Program-made: the position numbers and the translations under genes
Notes under the pieces: model-generated
Databases searched by the model: none
Seen by the model: only the letters and a program-made list of their open reading frames with translations
Told to the model about the DNA's origin: nothing
Part shown: positions 44,200 to 53,316 of the stretch, piece by piece
Numbering within the stretch: position 1 is the first letter of the stretch
Layout: every line of letters begins with the position of its first letter
Origin: Dehalococcoidia bacterium
Lineage (GTDB): Bacteria > Chloroflexota > Dehalococcoidia > Tepidiformales > Tepidiformaceae
Direction: 5' to 3'
Assembly: GCA_022824925.1 (NCBI GenBank)
Contig: JAJDYW010000038.1
Span: forward strand, 1-64,000
Length of the DNA stretch: 64,000 bases

Positions 44200-44251
44200 G
44201 CCGCCCGGGCGTTCCGGCGTTTGACCCGTTCCCGACCCGCTGTTTCACTAG

Positions 44252-44520
44252 CGGATAGAGGCGACGACGGAGACGAGTAGCGTCCCGGTCCTGCGCTCAG
44301 CGAGCCCCGGTTGGTGCGAGGGGGCGCTGCAGGCGGACGCGAACATCCCTCCCGAGCTTCCGGCCGAACGCCGGCCCCGCCGGCCAGTAGACCCGGACGG
44401 AGGCCCCCGTTACCGAGGGCGGGAGCGTGATGGCGCTCCGCAGAGTGCCCGCCTCGTGCGGGAAGCAGGGTGGTACCGCGGGCCTCGCGCCCGTCCCTGG
44501 TGCGGGACGGGCGTTTTTCG
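44252..44520 (+). promoter_or_regulatory. T-box riboswitch leader of ileS
   Basis: The 357-nt gap before ileS contains a stem I region with GGCGACGACGG...GACGAGTAG, a distal GGTTGGTGCGAG element, a candidate AUC specifier (44345-44347, in GAACATCCCTCCCGAG), and the conserved T-box AGGGTGGTACCGCG (44467-44480). Uncharged tRNA-Ile would pair with the T-box bulge and promote ileS expression. A downstream terminator suggests transcriptional control. Confidence 0.9.
44489..44518 (+). terminator. Intrinsic terminator of the ileS T-box
   Basis: GCCCGTCCC pairs with GGGACGGGC around a 6-nt loop, followed by GTTTTT. It lies 9 nt after the T-box and 38 nt before the ileS start, as expected for a T-box terminator that competes with an antiterminator. 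Confidence 0.88.
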
Positions 44521-44556
44521 TGCCCGTCCCGGCAACCCTCGCCCGGGAGGCCGGAA

Positions 44557-47500
44557 GTGTCCCAGCTCTTCAGACCCGTCGACCCCAGCGTCAGCTTCCC
44601 CGAGCTCGAGACCGGCATCCTCGAGTTCTGGCGTGAGCAGGACGTCTTCCGCCGCAGCATCGAGGAGCGCCCCGAGGACAACCTCTTCGTCTTCTATGAG
44701 GGGCCCCCGACGGCGAACGGACGTCCCGGCGTGCATCACATCATGCCCCGCGTCATCAAGGACCTGTTCGCGCGCTACAAGACGATGCGCGGCTTCCGCG
44801 TGCCCCGCAAAGCCGGCTGGGACACGCACGGCCTGCCCGTCGAGATCGAGGTCGAGAAGGAGCTGGGCCTCAGCTCGAAGCCCGAGATCGAGGCCTTCGG
44901 CATCGCCGAGTTCAACGCGAAGTGCCGCGAGAGCGTCAACCGCCACGTGGGCGACTTCGAGGCGCTCACCGAGCGCATCGCCTTCTGGGCGGACATGGAG
45001 AACCCGTACGTCACCTACGACAACGACTACATCGAGAGTGGCTGGTGGATCTTCAAGCAGCTCTGGGACCACGACCTGATTTACGAAGCCTTCCGGGTTG
45101 CTCCACACTGCACCCGCTGTCAAACCAGCCTGAGCGACCACGAGCTGTCGCAGGGTTACCGCGACGATGTCCCCGACCCCAGCGTCTACGTCAAATTCCA
45201 GTTGACGCCAGAGTCCTGCGAACTCTTGGGCCTCGCGGTGGGCCAGGCCGCAAGCATCGTCGCCTGGACCACCACCCCCTGGACCCTCCCGGGCAACACC
45301 GCCCTCGCCGTGAAGGAGGACGCGACCTACGGCCTCTACGAGCACGAGGGCGAGCGGCTCATCGTGGCGGAGGCGCTCGCAGGGAGTGTTCTAGGGGAGG
45401 CACGTGAGCCGCGCCGCACCCTCCGTGGCTCCGAGCTTGTGGACCTCGTGTACGAGCCCCTCTATCGCCCAGAGACTAGCGCTCCCTTGGGGATGCTCCT
45501 TTTCTTGGAGGAGCAGGAGTCCGGCAAGACGCATCCAGTAGCGAAGTTCGGGTCTGCCATTCCCGACGTGGGGCTGTTTGAGGATGGCGGTCGTCGCTTG
45601 GCAGCAATTGGAAACCCGGACGATGTGGCGGGGTCTCGACGGACCATCCCAGCAGAGCATGTGTCCCTAGACGACGGCACGGGCATCGTGCACATCGCTC
45701 CAGCGTTTGGCGGCGATGACTTCGAGGACGGTAGGAAGCACGGTTTGCTCTTCGTGCGGTCCGTCAATGAGCGAGGTGAAATGGCGGACGGCCTCCCCGG
45801 CGGTGGCACGTTCGCCAAGGACGCCGACCGCGAGGTGATCCGCGACCTCGACGAGCGCGGCCTGCTCCTCCGCAGCGAGCGCATCACCCACACCTACCCC
45901 TTCTGCTGGCGCTGCGACTCGCCCCTGCTCTACTACGCCAAGCCCAGCTGGTACATTCGCACGACGCGCGTCCGCGACCGGCTGCTCTCCGGGAACGACC
46001 GTATCAACTGGCAGCCCGACCACATTAAGCGCGGGCGCTTCGGCAACTGGCTCGAGAACAACATCGACTGGGCCGTCAGCCGCGAGCGCTACTGGGGCAC
46101 GCCCCTACCCTTCTGGGTGTGCGGCGAGTGCGCGAACGTGACCGTCGTGGGTTCACGGGCGGAGCTCGCCGAGCGCGCCGTCGACCGGGCCGCCGCCGGG
46201 GCGCTCGACGACCTGCACCGCCCCTACATCGACGCCATCGCCCTGCGCTGCGACGCCGGCGGCTGCGGCAGCGAGATGCGCCGCGTCCCGGAGGTGGCCG
46301 ACGCCTGGTTCGACAGCGGGGCCATGCCCTACGCGCAGTGGCACTACCCCTTCGAGAACCGGGACGAGTTCGACCGCGCCTTCCCCGCCGACTTCATCTG
46401 CGAGGCAATCGACCAGACCCGCGGCTGGTTCTACACCCTCCACGCCGAGGCCTCGCTGCTGAACGCGGCGGAGGCGACGCCCGAGGAGATCAGCTACCGC
46501 AACGTCATCTGCCACGGCCACATCCTCGACGAGCAGGGCAACAAGATGTCAAAGAGCCGCGGCAACGTGCTCGAGCCCTTCGACCTGCTGGACGAGCTCG
46601 GCGCCGACGCCGTGCGCTGGTACATCTACGCCTCGGCGCCGGTGGGCGCCTCGCGGCGCTTCAGCGTGCGGTTGATGAACGAGAGCCTGCGCCGCTTCCA
46701 GCTCACCCTCTGGAACGTCTACAGCTTCTTCGTCAGCTACGCGAACATCGACGGGCTCGACCCGCGCGAGCGCCCCGAGGGCGAGCCGCCCGAGCTCGAC
46801 CGCTGGCTCCTGAGCGAGCTCAACGCCCTCACCGCGCGCGTCACGGCCGCGCTCGACGACTACGACCCGACGGTCGCCTCGCGCGCCATTGAGGCGTTCG
46901 TCGACGACCTCTCGAACTGGTACGTGCGCCGCTCCCGCCGCCGCTTCTGGCGCGGCGTCTCAGGGGCGGAGGCGGACAAGCGCAGCGCCTACTTCACCCT
47001 GCACACCGCGCTGACGACGGTCGCGCGGCTGCTCGCGCCCTTCACGCCCTTCCTCGCGGAGGAGCTGTGGGGGAACCTCGCGCGGTCGCTCGACGGCGAC
47101 GCCCCCGAGAGCGTGCACCTCGCCGACTGGCCCGAGCCGGTCGCGCTCGTTCCCGGCGGCCGGGTGTTCGTCGACGAGTCGCTGAACGCGGAGACGCAGC
47201 TCGTGAAGCGCGTCGCCTCGATGGGGCGCGCGGCGCGGGCGAAGGCCGCGATCAAGGTGCGCCAGCCCCTCGCGGAGGTGCTCGTCCGCCCGCGCGACTC
47301 GGTCGAGGCGGGCGTGCTCGTCCGCAACGAGGCGCTCCTGCTGGAGGAGCTGAACGTGAAAGCGCTGACCGTGCTCGAGGACGAGTCCGGCATCGTTACC
47401 TTCGATGTGAAGCCGAACCTGCCCGTGCTCGGCCCGCGCCTCGGGCGCGAGGTGGGCGCCGTCCGCTCCGCCCTCGCCGGTCTCGACGCGGGCGAGGTGG

Positions 47501-47922
47501 CGGCCGCCGTGCGAGCGGGCCGCAGCGTACCCGTCGCCGGCCACGATCTGGCCCCCGACGACTTCCTCGTGGAGGTGCGCGAGGGTGAGGGCTACGCGGT
47601 CGTCGGCGAGGCCGGGTACACCGTCGGAATCGCCACGGCCGTCACCCCCGAGCTCGCGGACGAGGGCACCGCGCGCGAGCTGGTGCGCCACATCCAGGAC
47701 CTGCGCCGCGAGGCGGACTTCGAGCTGAGCGACCGCATCACCACCTGGTGTGCGGGCGGCGAGACCGTCGAGCGCGTGCTCGCCGCCCACGGCGACTACG
47801 TGAAGGCGGAAACGCTCTCCGTCGAGCTGGTCATGGAGCCACCTCCCGACGACGCGCAGCAGACGGCGTTCACGCTGGACGGCGTCGAGGTGGTCGCGGG
47901 CGTGCGCCGGAGGGACGCATGA
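44557..47922 (+). CDS. ileS: Isoleucyl-tRNA synthetase (IleS2-like)
   Basis: About 1121-aa class I synthetase. HIGH motif is PGVHHI, KMSKS is GNKMSKSRGNV; the CP1 editing region has WTTTPWTLPGN, followed by WAVSRERYWGTPLPFW. The long C-terminal extension and overall pattern fit the eukaryote-like IleS2 group, often mupirocin-tolerant. GTG at 44557 follows GGGAGG; the track's start lies inside the T-box. Two stretches (about 45078-45222 and 45378-45785) use AT-ending codons far more than the rest: 10 of 20 codons in 45601-45660 end in G/C, against 20 of 20 in 46321-46380. It overlaps the HAD gene by 4 nt. Confidence 0.95.
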   Translation: MSQLFRPVDPSVSFPELETGILEFWREQDVFRRSIEERPEDNLFVFYEGPPTANGRPGVHHIMPRVIKDLFARYKTMRGFRVPRKAGWDTHGLPVEIEVEKELGLSSKPEIEAFGIAEFNAKCRESVNRHVGDFEALTERIAFWADMENPYVTYDNDYIESGWWIFKQLWDHDLIYEAFRVAPHCTRCQTSLSDHELSQGYRDDVPDPSVYVKFQLTPESCELLGLAVGQAASIVAWTTTPWTLPGNTALAVKEDATYGLYEHEGERLIVAEALAGSVLGEAREPRRTLRGSELVDLVYEPLYRPETSAPLGMLLFLEEQESGKTHPVAKFGSAIPDVGLFEDGGRRLAAIGNPDDVAGSRRTIPAEHVSLDDGTGIVHIAPAFGGDDFEDGRKHGLLFVRSVNERGEMADGLPGGGTFAKDADREVIRDLDERGLLLRSERITHTYPFCWRCDSPLLYYAKPSWYIRTTRVRDRLLSGNDRINWQPDHIKRGRFGNWLENNIDWAVSRERYWGTPLPFWVCGECANVTVVGSRAELAERAVDRAAAGALDDLHRPYIDAIALRCDAGGCGSEMRRVPEVADAWFDSGAMPYAQWHYPFENRDEFDRAFPADFICEAIDQTRGWFYTLHAEASLLNAAEATPEEISYRNVICHGHILDEQGNKMSKSRGNVLEPFDLLDELGADAVRWYIYASAPVGASRRFSVRLMNESLRRFQLTLWNVYSFFVSYANIDGLDPRERPEGEPPELDRWLLSELNALTARVTAALDDYDPTVASRAIEAFVDDLSNWYVRRSRRRFWRGVSGAEADKRSAYFTLHTALTTVARLLAPFTPFLAEELWGNLARSLDGDAPESVHLADWPEPVALVPGGRVFVDESLNAETQLVKRVASMGRAARAKAAIKVRQPLAEVLVRPRDSVEAGVLVRNEALLLEELNVKALTVLEDESGIVTFDVKPNLPVLGPRLGREVGAVRSALAGLDAGEVAAAVRAGRSVPVAGHDLAPDDFLVEVREGEGYAVVGEAGYTVGIATAVTPELADEGTARELVRHIQDLRREADFELSDRITTWCAGGETVERVLAAHGDYVKAETLSVELVMEPPPDDAQQTAFTLDGVEVVAGVRRRDA

Positions 47923-48659
47923 CGCCGCCGAAGGCCATCCTCTTCGATCTCGACGACACGCTGCTCGACATGGTCAGCGCCATGCAGAGCTCCTGGCAGG
48001 AGGTCTGCGCCGACCTCGCCCCCCGCCTCGGGTGCGACGCCGGCGCGCTGCGCGAGACCATCCGTCGCGAGAGCGCCATCTTCTGGGCCGACGAGAAGGC
48101 GGTCGCCGGGTACCGGGTGAAGCCGCTGGAGTCGCGGACGATCGTCGTGCGCCTCTCCCTCCTCTCGATGGGTCTCGACGACTCTGCGGCGGAGGACATC
48201 GCCCGGAGGTCGCTTCGCGGCTACCTGGACCGCCTCGCTCCCTTCGACGACTCGATGGCGACGCTGGAGCAGCTGCGCTCGCAGGGCTACCGCCTCGGGA
48301 TGGTCACGAACGGCTCGTCGGACACGCAGCGGGAGAAGATCGCGCGCTGGAAGCTGGCGCCCTACTTCGACGAGATCGTGATCGAGAGCGAGTTCGGGCG
48401 GGGCAAGCCGGATCCCGGTGTGTTCCGGCAGGCGCTGGCCGGGACGGGTGCGGCCCCGGGCGAAGCCTGGATGGTGGGCGACAACCTGTACGCCGACATC
48501 GGCGGGGCTCGGGGGGCGGGCATCCACAGCGTCTGGATCCACCGCGAGCGCCTGCAGTTCCCCGACGACCCACCGGCCCACCCCCACCGCCGCATCGGCC
48601 ACTTCGACGAGCTCCACGCCGCCCTCGGGGCAGCCCGGTCGCAGCTCACGTCCGGGTAA
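47919..48659 (+). CDS. HAD-family hydrolase (phosphatase)
   Basis: 246 aa with motif I FDLDDTLLD (nucleophile Asp10), motif II MVTNGSS, Lys in GRGKPDPGVF and motif IV MVGDNLYADIGGARGAG. It resembles YjjG/pyrimidine-nucleotidase or haloacid-type phosphatases; the substrate is unknown. ATG 47919 overlaps the ileS stop, so it is under the T-box-controlled transcript. Confidence 0.9.
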   Translation: MTPPKAILFDLDDTLLDMVSAMQSSWQEVCADLAPRLGCDAGALRETIRRESAIFWADEKAVAGYRVKPLESRTIVVRLSLLSMGLDDSAAEDIARRSLRGYLDRLAPFDDSMATLEQLRSQGYRLGMVTNGSSDTQREKIARWKLAPYFDEIVIESEFGRGKPDPGVFRQALAGTGAAPGEAWMVGDNLYADIGGARGAGIHSVWIHRERLQFPDDPPAHPHRRIGHFDELHAALGAARSQLTSG

Positions 48660-48673
48660 GGGCGCTGACGAGC

Positions 48674-48689
48674 CGGGAGGTTCCTCCCG
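48674..48689. terminator. Hairpin after the ileS-HAD unit
   Basis: CGGGAGG-TT-CCTCCCG, a 7-bp perfect stem 14 nt after the HAD stop, with another CGGGAGG copy 21 nt further on. No U-tract. Confidence 0.4.
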
Positions 48690-48753
48690 TCTCCCATATC
48701 GGGAGGCTGCGCTACGGTAGAGGGCACACACGAGACCCTAGAGGTACCCCTAC

Positions 48754-49695
48754 ATGTCGAACCTGAGAGACAGCGTGATCGCCGCACTGGCCGTCATCGG
48801 CGTCGGGATCGCTTTCGCAGCGCTGGCCCTGGGCATCGTCGCCCTCACGGAAGATGACGCCGGCGACGCGGACGGGGACGCCCCCTCGCAGGCGAACGGT
48901 CCCGCCTACACCGTCTGGCTCGTTGAGCAGGCGGTGGCCTACTACGAGGAGGAAGGGCGCGAGGCCGCGGTCGCGCGCTACAGCTCGCCCGGGAGCGTCG
49001 ACGGCCCCTGGTACGTCTTCGTCTTCGACGCCGAGAGCAGCGTGCTCATCGGGCACTTCAACGAGGAACTGATCGGGCAATCGCTGCTGACCGACCCGCT
49101 CGGCACGGACGTCACGGGCTACCACTTCGGCTCGGCGATGGCGGGCGCCGACGAGGACGGGCGCTGGATTACCTACGTCTTCCTCAACCCCGACACGGGC
49201 GAAGAGCAGCGCAAGCACGCCTGGGTCGTTCGGAGCGGCGGGCTCCTCTTCGGCTCCGGCTGGTACGACTACTCCAGCCACGCCGCGCCCGCGCCCTCCA
49301 AGACGAACGCCCCCGCCTACACGATCTGGCTCGTCGAACAGGCGCTCGATCGTTACGAGCGGGACGGGGTCGAGGCCACGCTCGACCACTACAACTCGCC
49401 CGAGGCTCTGGACGGCGCCTGGTATGCCTTCGTGCTCGAGGATCGCGATGGCGAGCTCTACTCGGTCGCCAACTCCAACCGCCCCGACATCGTGGGCACG
49501 ACGCGCGAACGCATCGACGCCACCGGCTTCAACTACGGCGAGGTCTTCGCCGCCACCGTCGACGGGGGCGCGGGGCAGTGGGTCAGCTACCTCTTCACGC
49601 ACCCGCAGACGCGCGAGGACGCGCTCAAGCACACCTGGATCGTCCGTCGCGGCGACTTCCTCTTCGGGGCCGGCTGGTACGAGGGCATCCGCTAG
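48754..49695 (+). CDS. Membrane-anchored protein with two cache-like sensory repeats
   Basis: 313 aa: an N-terminal signal-anchor (SVIAALAVIGVGIAFAALALGIVAL), an acidic linker, then two homologous domains of about 120 aa. Each starts PAYT(V/I)WLVEQA and ends KH(A/T)W(V/I)VR...LLFG(S/A)GWY, the pattern of single-cache (sCache/dCache-like) ligand-sensing modules. No kinase, methyl-accepting or cyclase output domain follows, so it may bind ligand for a partner. An AGAGGT site precedes the ATG. Confidence 0.75.
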   Translation: MSNLRDSVIAALAVIGVGIAFAALALGIVALTEDDAGDADGDAPSQANGPAYTVWLVEQAVAYYEEEGREAAVARYSSPGSVDGPWYVFVFDAESSVLIGHFNEELIGQSLLTDPLGTDVTGYHFGSAMAGADEDGRWITYVFLNPDTGEEQRKHAWVVRSGGLLFGSGWYDYSSHAAPAPSKTNAPAYTIWLVEQALDRYERDGVEATLDHYNSPEALDGAWYAFVLEDRDGELYSVANSNRPDIVGTTRERIDATGFNYGEVFAATVDGGAGQWVSYLFTHPQTREDALKHTWIVRRGDFLFGAGWYEGIR

Positions 49696-49699
49696 CGCC

Positions 49700-50683
49700 C
49701 TACGGCTCGAGGACGATCTTGCCGAAGTTGGCGTTCGCCTCCATGTGCGCCTGCGCGGCGACCGCCTCGCTCAGCGGGTAGACCCGGTCGACGACAACCC
49801 TGATGCGCCCCGAGGCGATGTGCGGAAGCACGCTCTTCTCGAAGGCGCGGGTCGCCTGCGCCTTCTGCTCGAGCGGCCGCGCGCGCAGGGTCGTGCCCCG
49901 CACCTGCAGGCGCTTCATCAGGAACGGGCCGAGGCTGGCGTTCTCCGCGACGCCCCCGCCCATCAGCCCCACCAGCACCATCCGTCCCTGCCGCGCGATG
50001 GCGCGCAGGTTGCGTTCCCAGTACTCGGCGCCGATGACGTCGAGGATGACGTCGACGCCCGCGCCGCCGGTCGCTTCCTGGACGGCCTCCGCGAAGTCGG
50101 TCTCGCGGTAGTTCACGCCCACGTCGAGGCCGAGCTCGGCGGCGCGCGCGAGCTTGACCGCGCTGCCGGCCGTGCCGATGACCTGGGAGGCGCCCATCAT
50201 CTTCGCGATCTGGACGGCCGCCACCCCCACGCCCGACCCAACGGCGTGGATGAGTACACGCTCGCCCGCCTGCAGGTTGCACTGCAGGAGGGCGTCGTGG
50301 GCCGTGATGAACACCTCGGGGGTCGCACCCGCCTCCTGCCAGCTCAACGAGTCGGGCACCTTCACAGCGAGGCGCTGGGGGGTGCTCACGAGCTCGGCGT
50401 AGCCCCCGCCGGGGAGCAGGCCCATGACGCGGTCGCCCGGGGCGAAGCCCTCGACGCGCGCCCCCGCCTCCACCACCTCGCCGGCGTACTCGAGCCCGGG
50501 GATCTCGAACTCCGGCTTCGGGCCCGGCTGGGGATAGCCACCGACGCGCTGCAGCAGGTCGGCGCGGTTGAGGGCGCAGGCGCGCACGGCCACGAGCAGG
50601 TCGTCGGGGCCGGCGACGGGGTCGGGAACGTCGCGATAGACCAACGTCCCGCCGTCGGTCTTCTCGATAGCGATCGCCTTCAC
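49700..50683 (-). CDS. NAD(P)H:quinone oxidoreductase, PIG3/QOR family (MDR)
   Basis: 327 aa zinc-independent medium-chain dehydrogenase: CALNRADLLQRVGGYPQPG, IPGLEYAGEVVEAGARV, and the cofactor loop HAVGSGVGVAAVQIAKMMGA. Members reduce quinones or enoyl compounds with NADPH. GTG at 50683 is 6 nt after the fabI stop, forming an operon. Confidence 0.88.
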   Translation of the reverse strand: MKAIAIEKTDGGTLVYRDVPDPVAGPDDLLVAVRACALNRADLLQRVGGYPQPGPKPEFEIPGLEYAGEVVEAGARVEGFAPGDRVMGLLPGGGYAELVSTPQRLAVKVPDSLSWQEAGATPEVFITAHDALLQCNLQAGERVLIHAVGSGVGVAAVQIAKMMGASQVIGTAGSAVKLARAAELGLDVGVNYRETDFAEAVQEATGGAGVDVILDVIGAEYWERNLRAIARQGRMVLVGLMGGGVAENASLGPFLMKRLQVRGTTLRARPLEQKAQATRAFEKSVLPHIASGRIRVVVDRVYPLSEAVAAQAHMEANANFGKIVLEP

Positions 50684-50689
50684 GCGCGG

Positions 50690-51487
50690 CTACTCCTCGT
50701 CGTCGGGCGGCATGGCCATCCCGAGCGTGTTGAAGCCGCCGTCGACGTAGAGCACCTGGCCGCTGATGTTGGCGCCGGCATCGCTCGCGAGGAAGGCGGC
50801 GGCCGCGCCCACGTCCTCGATCGAGATGTGGCGGCGCAGGGGCGTCACCTGGGGGAAGACCTTGTAGAGGCTGCGGAACTCGCCCACGCCCGCCGCCGAG
50901 AGCGTGCGCACGGGGCCGGCGCTGATGGCGTTCACGCGGACGCCCTGGGGCCCCACGTCCGAGGCCAGGTAGCGCACGGCCGACTCAAGCGCGGCCTTGG
51001 CCACGCCCATCACGTTGTAGCTCGGCATCATCTTCTGGGAGCCGTGGTAGCTGAGCGTCACCACGCTGCCGCCCTCCGGCATGAGGGGCAGGGCCGCCCG
51101 CGTGAGCGCCACGAGCGAGTAGACGGAAAGCTCCTGGGCGAGCAGGAAGCCGTCGCGGCTGGTTTCGATGAAGGGCCGCGAGAGGTCGTCGCGCTTCGCC
51201 CCGACGATGCCGTGCGCGACCGCGTCGATCGTCCCGTAGCGCTCGCCGAGCTTCGCGAAGAGGGCCTCGATCTCCTCGTCGCTGGTCGCGTCGCAGGGCT
51301 CGACGAAGTCGCAGCCGATGCTCTCGGCGAGCGGGCGGACGCGCTTCTCCATGGCGGGACCGTAGGAGAGCGCGACGCGGGCCCCGGCCTCGTGCATCGC
51401 CTTCGCGATGCCCCATGAGATCGAGCGGTCGTTCGAGACGCCCGAGACGAGGGCGGTCTTGCCTTCCATGCTTGAGATGCCTGACAT
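50690..51487 (-). CDS. fabI: Enoyl-ACP reductase FabI
   Basis: 265-aa divergent SDR of FAS II that reduces trans-2-enoyl-ACP with NADH. It has the FabI cofactor start GVSNDRSISWGIAKA, Tyr147 (SYHGS) and catalytic Tyr157...Lys164 (YNVMGVAKA), and the C-terminal SGQVLYVDGGF. ATG at 51487 is favoured because a TAGGCT box lies 8 nt upstream; ATG 51469 (MEGK) is an alternative. Confidence 0.94.
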   Translation of the reverse strand: MSGISSMEGKTALVSGVSNDRSISWGIAKAMHEAGARVALSYGPAMEKRVRPLAESIGCDFVEPCDATSDEEIEALFAKLGERYGTIDAVAHGIVGAKRDDLSRPFIETSRDGFLLAQELSVYSLVALTRAALPLMPEGGSVVTLSYHGSQKMMPSYNVMGVAKAALESAVRYLASDVGPQGVRVNAISAGPVRTLSAAGVGEFRSLYKVFPQVTPLRRHISIEDVGAAAAFLASDAGANISGQVLYVDGGFNTLGMAMPPDDEE

Positions 51488-51495
51488 GGCTCGCA

Positions 51496-51501
51496 AGCCT
51501 A
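51496..51501 (-). promoter_or_regulatory. -10 box, leaderless promoter for fabI
   Basis: TAGGCT on the minus strand, 8 nt before ATG 51487. Confidence 0.45.
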
Positions 51502-51554
51502 CGGCCTCGCGCGAACGGGCGGCAAACGGTTTCGCCCGTGAGCGGAGCGCCCCG

Positions 51555-51560
51555 TACCAT
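51555..51560 (+). promoter_or_regulatory. -10 box, leaderless promoter for lgt
   Basis: TACCAT, 8 nt before ATG 51569; back-to-back with the fabI box 54 nt away. Confidence 0.5.
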
Positions 51561-51568
51561 AGCCGGCG

Positions 51569-52462
51569 ATGGACCTCTCCGTCGTAGCGCTGCTCCTCTC
51601 CATCACGATCGACATCGATCCCGACATCGGCAAGATCCTCGGGCTCACGATCACGTGGCACGGGCTGTTCACGGCCATCGGCATCATCTGCGGGGTCAGC
51701 CTCTCCGTGTACCTGGCGCGCGTCGACGGCGTGCCCTCGGACGTGGGCCAGGAGATCGCGCTCGTCTCCGTCATCTCCGCCATCGTCGGAGCGCGCCTGT
51801 TCTTCGTGTTCGAGCACTGGGACCGGTTCGAGAACGACCTCGCCGCCATCGTCACCGACATCACCGAGGGGGGAATCACGCTCTACGGCGGCCTCATCGG
51901 AGGCGTGCTCGGGGGCGTGATCTACGGCGCCTTCCACAGATGGCCCATCGGCATCTGCCTCGACGCGGCTGCGCCCGGGATGATCCTCGGGCAGGGACTG
52001 GGGCGCATCGGCGACCTCATCAACGGTGAGCACTGGGCGACCGCCAGCGACCTCCCCTGGGCGTTCGTCTACGTCCACCCGAACACGCTCGGGCAGGGCC
52101 TCCTCGACGGGCAGTCGGTGCACCCGGTGGCGGGGGGCTACGAGCTGCTCGGCGACTTCGTCATCCTCGCCGTCTTGCTGTTCGTGGCGAGGCGCTTCAT
52201 CAAGGTGCCGGGCTGGATCTTCTGCTCGTACATGATCCTCTACTCGGTGATGCGCTTCGGCCTCTCGGAGATGCGGATCGACGAGCAGACCGTCGACGGC
52301 ATCCCCGTCCCCCAGATCGTGGCGGCCCTGATCATCGGGCTGGCGTTCGTCCTGGCGGGGGTGATCCGCCGCTACCCCGGCCAGATCACCGAAGAGTGGG
52401 AGGACCGTGTCCTGGGTCCGCCCGACGAGAACCCGGAAGAGTCCACGCCCGCCCCGGCATGA
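51569..52462 (+). CDS. lgt: Prolipoprotein diacylglyceryl transferase
   Basis: 297-aa integral membrane enzyme that attaches diacylglycerol to lipobox cysteines. The Lgt signature appears as GQGLGRIGDLINGEHWA, preceded by GGLIGGVLGGVIYG and the ITWHGLFTAIGI first helix. It overlaps a glutaredoxin-like gene by 4 nt (ATGA). Confidence 0.94.
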   Translation: MDLSVVALLLSITIDIDPDIGKILGLTITWHGLFTAIGIICGVSLSVYLARVDGVPSDVGQEIALVSVISAIVGARLFFVFEHWDRFENDLAAIVTDITEGGITLYGGLIGGVLGGVIYGAFHRWPIGICLDAAAPGMILGQGLGRIGDLINGEHWATASDLPWAFVYVHPNTLGQGLLDGQSVHPVAGGYELLGDFVILAVLLFVARRFIKVPGWIFCSYMILYSVMRFGLSEMRIDEQTVDGIPVPQIVAALIIGLAFVLAGVIRRYPGQITEEWEDRVLGPPDENPEESTPAPA

Positions 52463-52713
52463 GCGCGCCCCCGCCCGTCACCCTCTACACCCGCCCCGAC
52501 TGCCCCCTCTGCGACCAGGCCCGCGCCCTCCTCGATGCGCTCGCCGATGACCTCGGCTTCGCCGTCGAGGCGGTCGATATCGACCGCGACCGCGGGCTGC
52601 GGAATCGCTACCGCTACGCTATCCCGGTGGTGGCGGTCGGTGGCGAGGAGGTCGCGCGCGCGCCCATCCGGGCGGCTGCGCTCGAGGTGGCCCTGCGGGA
52701 GCGCTACCGGTAG
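52459..52713 (+). CDS. Glutaredoxin-like protein
   Basis: 84 aa with VTLYTRPDCPLCDQARALL (CPLC active site) and the cis-Pro region YAIPVVAVGGEEVA. It fits the YruB/GrxC-like DUF836 thiol-disulfide family. The Cys residues are normal; no selenocysteine. Convergent overlap of 10 nt with nadD. Confidence 0.88.
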   Translation: MSAPPPVTLYTRPDCPLCDQARALLDALADDLGFAVEAVDIDRDRGLRNRYRYAIPVVAVGGEEVARAPIRAAALEVALRERYR

Positions 52714-53291
52714 AGCCCGTGCTCGCGGATGTAGGCCTCCACCGCCTCGGGCACCAGGTAGCGAACGGCCTTGCCGGCGCGCACGCGCTGCCGCACGAGC
52801 GTTGAGCTGACCGGCACGGGCGGCATGTCGATGACGAGCGGAGGTGTGTCGAGCCCGACCTGCGCCGCCAGCCACGCCTGCTCGCCCGCGTCCCCGCCCT
52901 TGGGCGCCACGGCCGGCCGCGCAAGCGCCGCGATGACGTCGGGCTCGCGCCAGGCGGGCATGTCCGCCAGCGCATCGCTCCCGAGGATGAGGATGAGGTC
53001 GTCCATCCCCTCCGCGTGCAGCTCGCGGAGGGTGTCGACGGTGTAGGTCGGGCCGATGCGCTCGATCTCGCGCTCGTCGAGGAAGAAGTGCGGGTTCCCC
53101 GCGATGGCGAGGTTCGTCATGGCCAGGCGGTGGGTGGCGGCGGTCACGCCGCGACCGGCCTTGCGCCACGGGTCGCCCGCCGGCATGAAGCAGACCCGGT
53201 CCAGGCGGAACTGCACGCGCGCGCACTCGCCCAGCGCCAGATGGCCCACGTGGGGCGGATCGAACGTGCCTCCAAGCAGGCCGATTGGCAT
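52704..53291 (-). CDS. nadD: Nicotinate-nucleotide adenylyltransferase
   Basis: 195-aa NaMN adenylyltransferase of NAD synthesis: GLLGGTFDPPHVGHLAL nucleotide-binding motif, ILGSDALADMPAW, and the late PVSSTLVRQRVRAGKAVRYLVPEAV (SSTxxR). ATG 53291 is 6 nt after a TAGACT box. Confidence 0.95.
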   Translation of the reverse strand: MPIGLLGGTFDPPHVGHLALGECARVQFRLDRVCFMPAGDPWRKAGRGVTAATHRLAMTNLAIAGNPHFFLDEREIERIGPTYTVDTLRELHAEGMDDLILILGSDALADMPAWREPDVIAALARPAVAPKGGDAGEQAWLAAQVGLDTPPLVIDMPPVPVSSTLVRQRVRAGKAVRYLVPEAVEAYIREHGLYR

Positions 53292-53297
53292 GCCCGG

Positions 53298-53303
53298 AGT
53301 CTA
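53298..53303 (-). promoter_or_regulatory. -10 box, leaderless promoter for nadD
   Basis: TAGACT on the minus strand, 6 nt before ATG 53291. Confidence 0.45.
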
Positions 53304-53316
53304 GCGGATCGGGCCG

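Noticed and set aside
52459-52713. Second selenoprotein candidate (glutaredoxin-like)
   Set aside because: Its active site is CPLC with ordinary Cys codons and no in-frame TGA.
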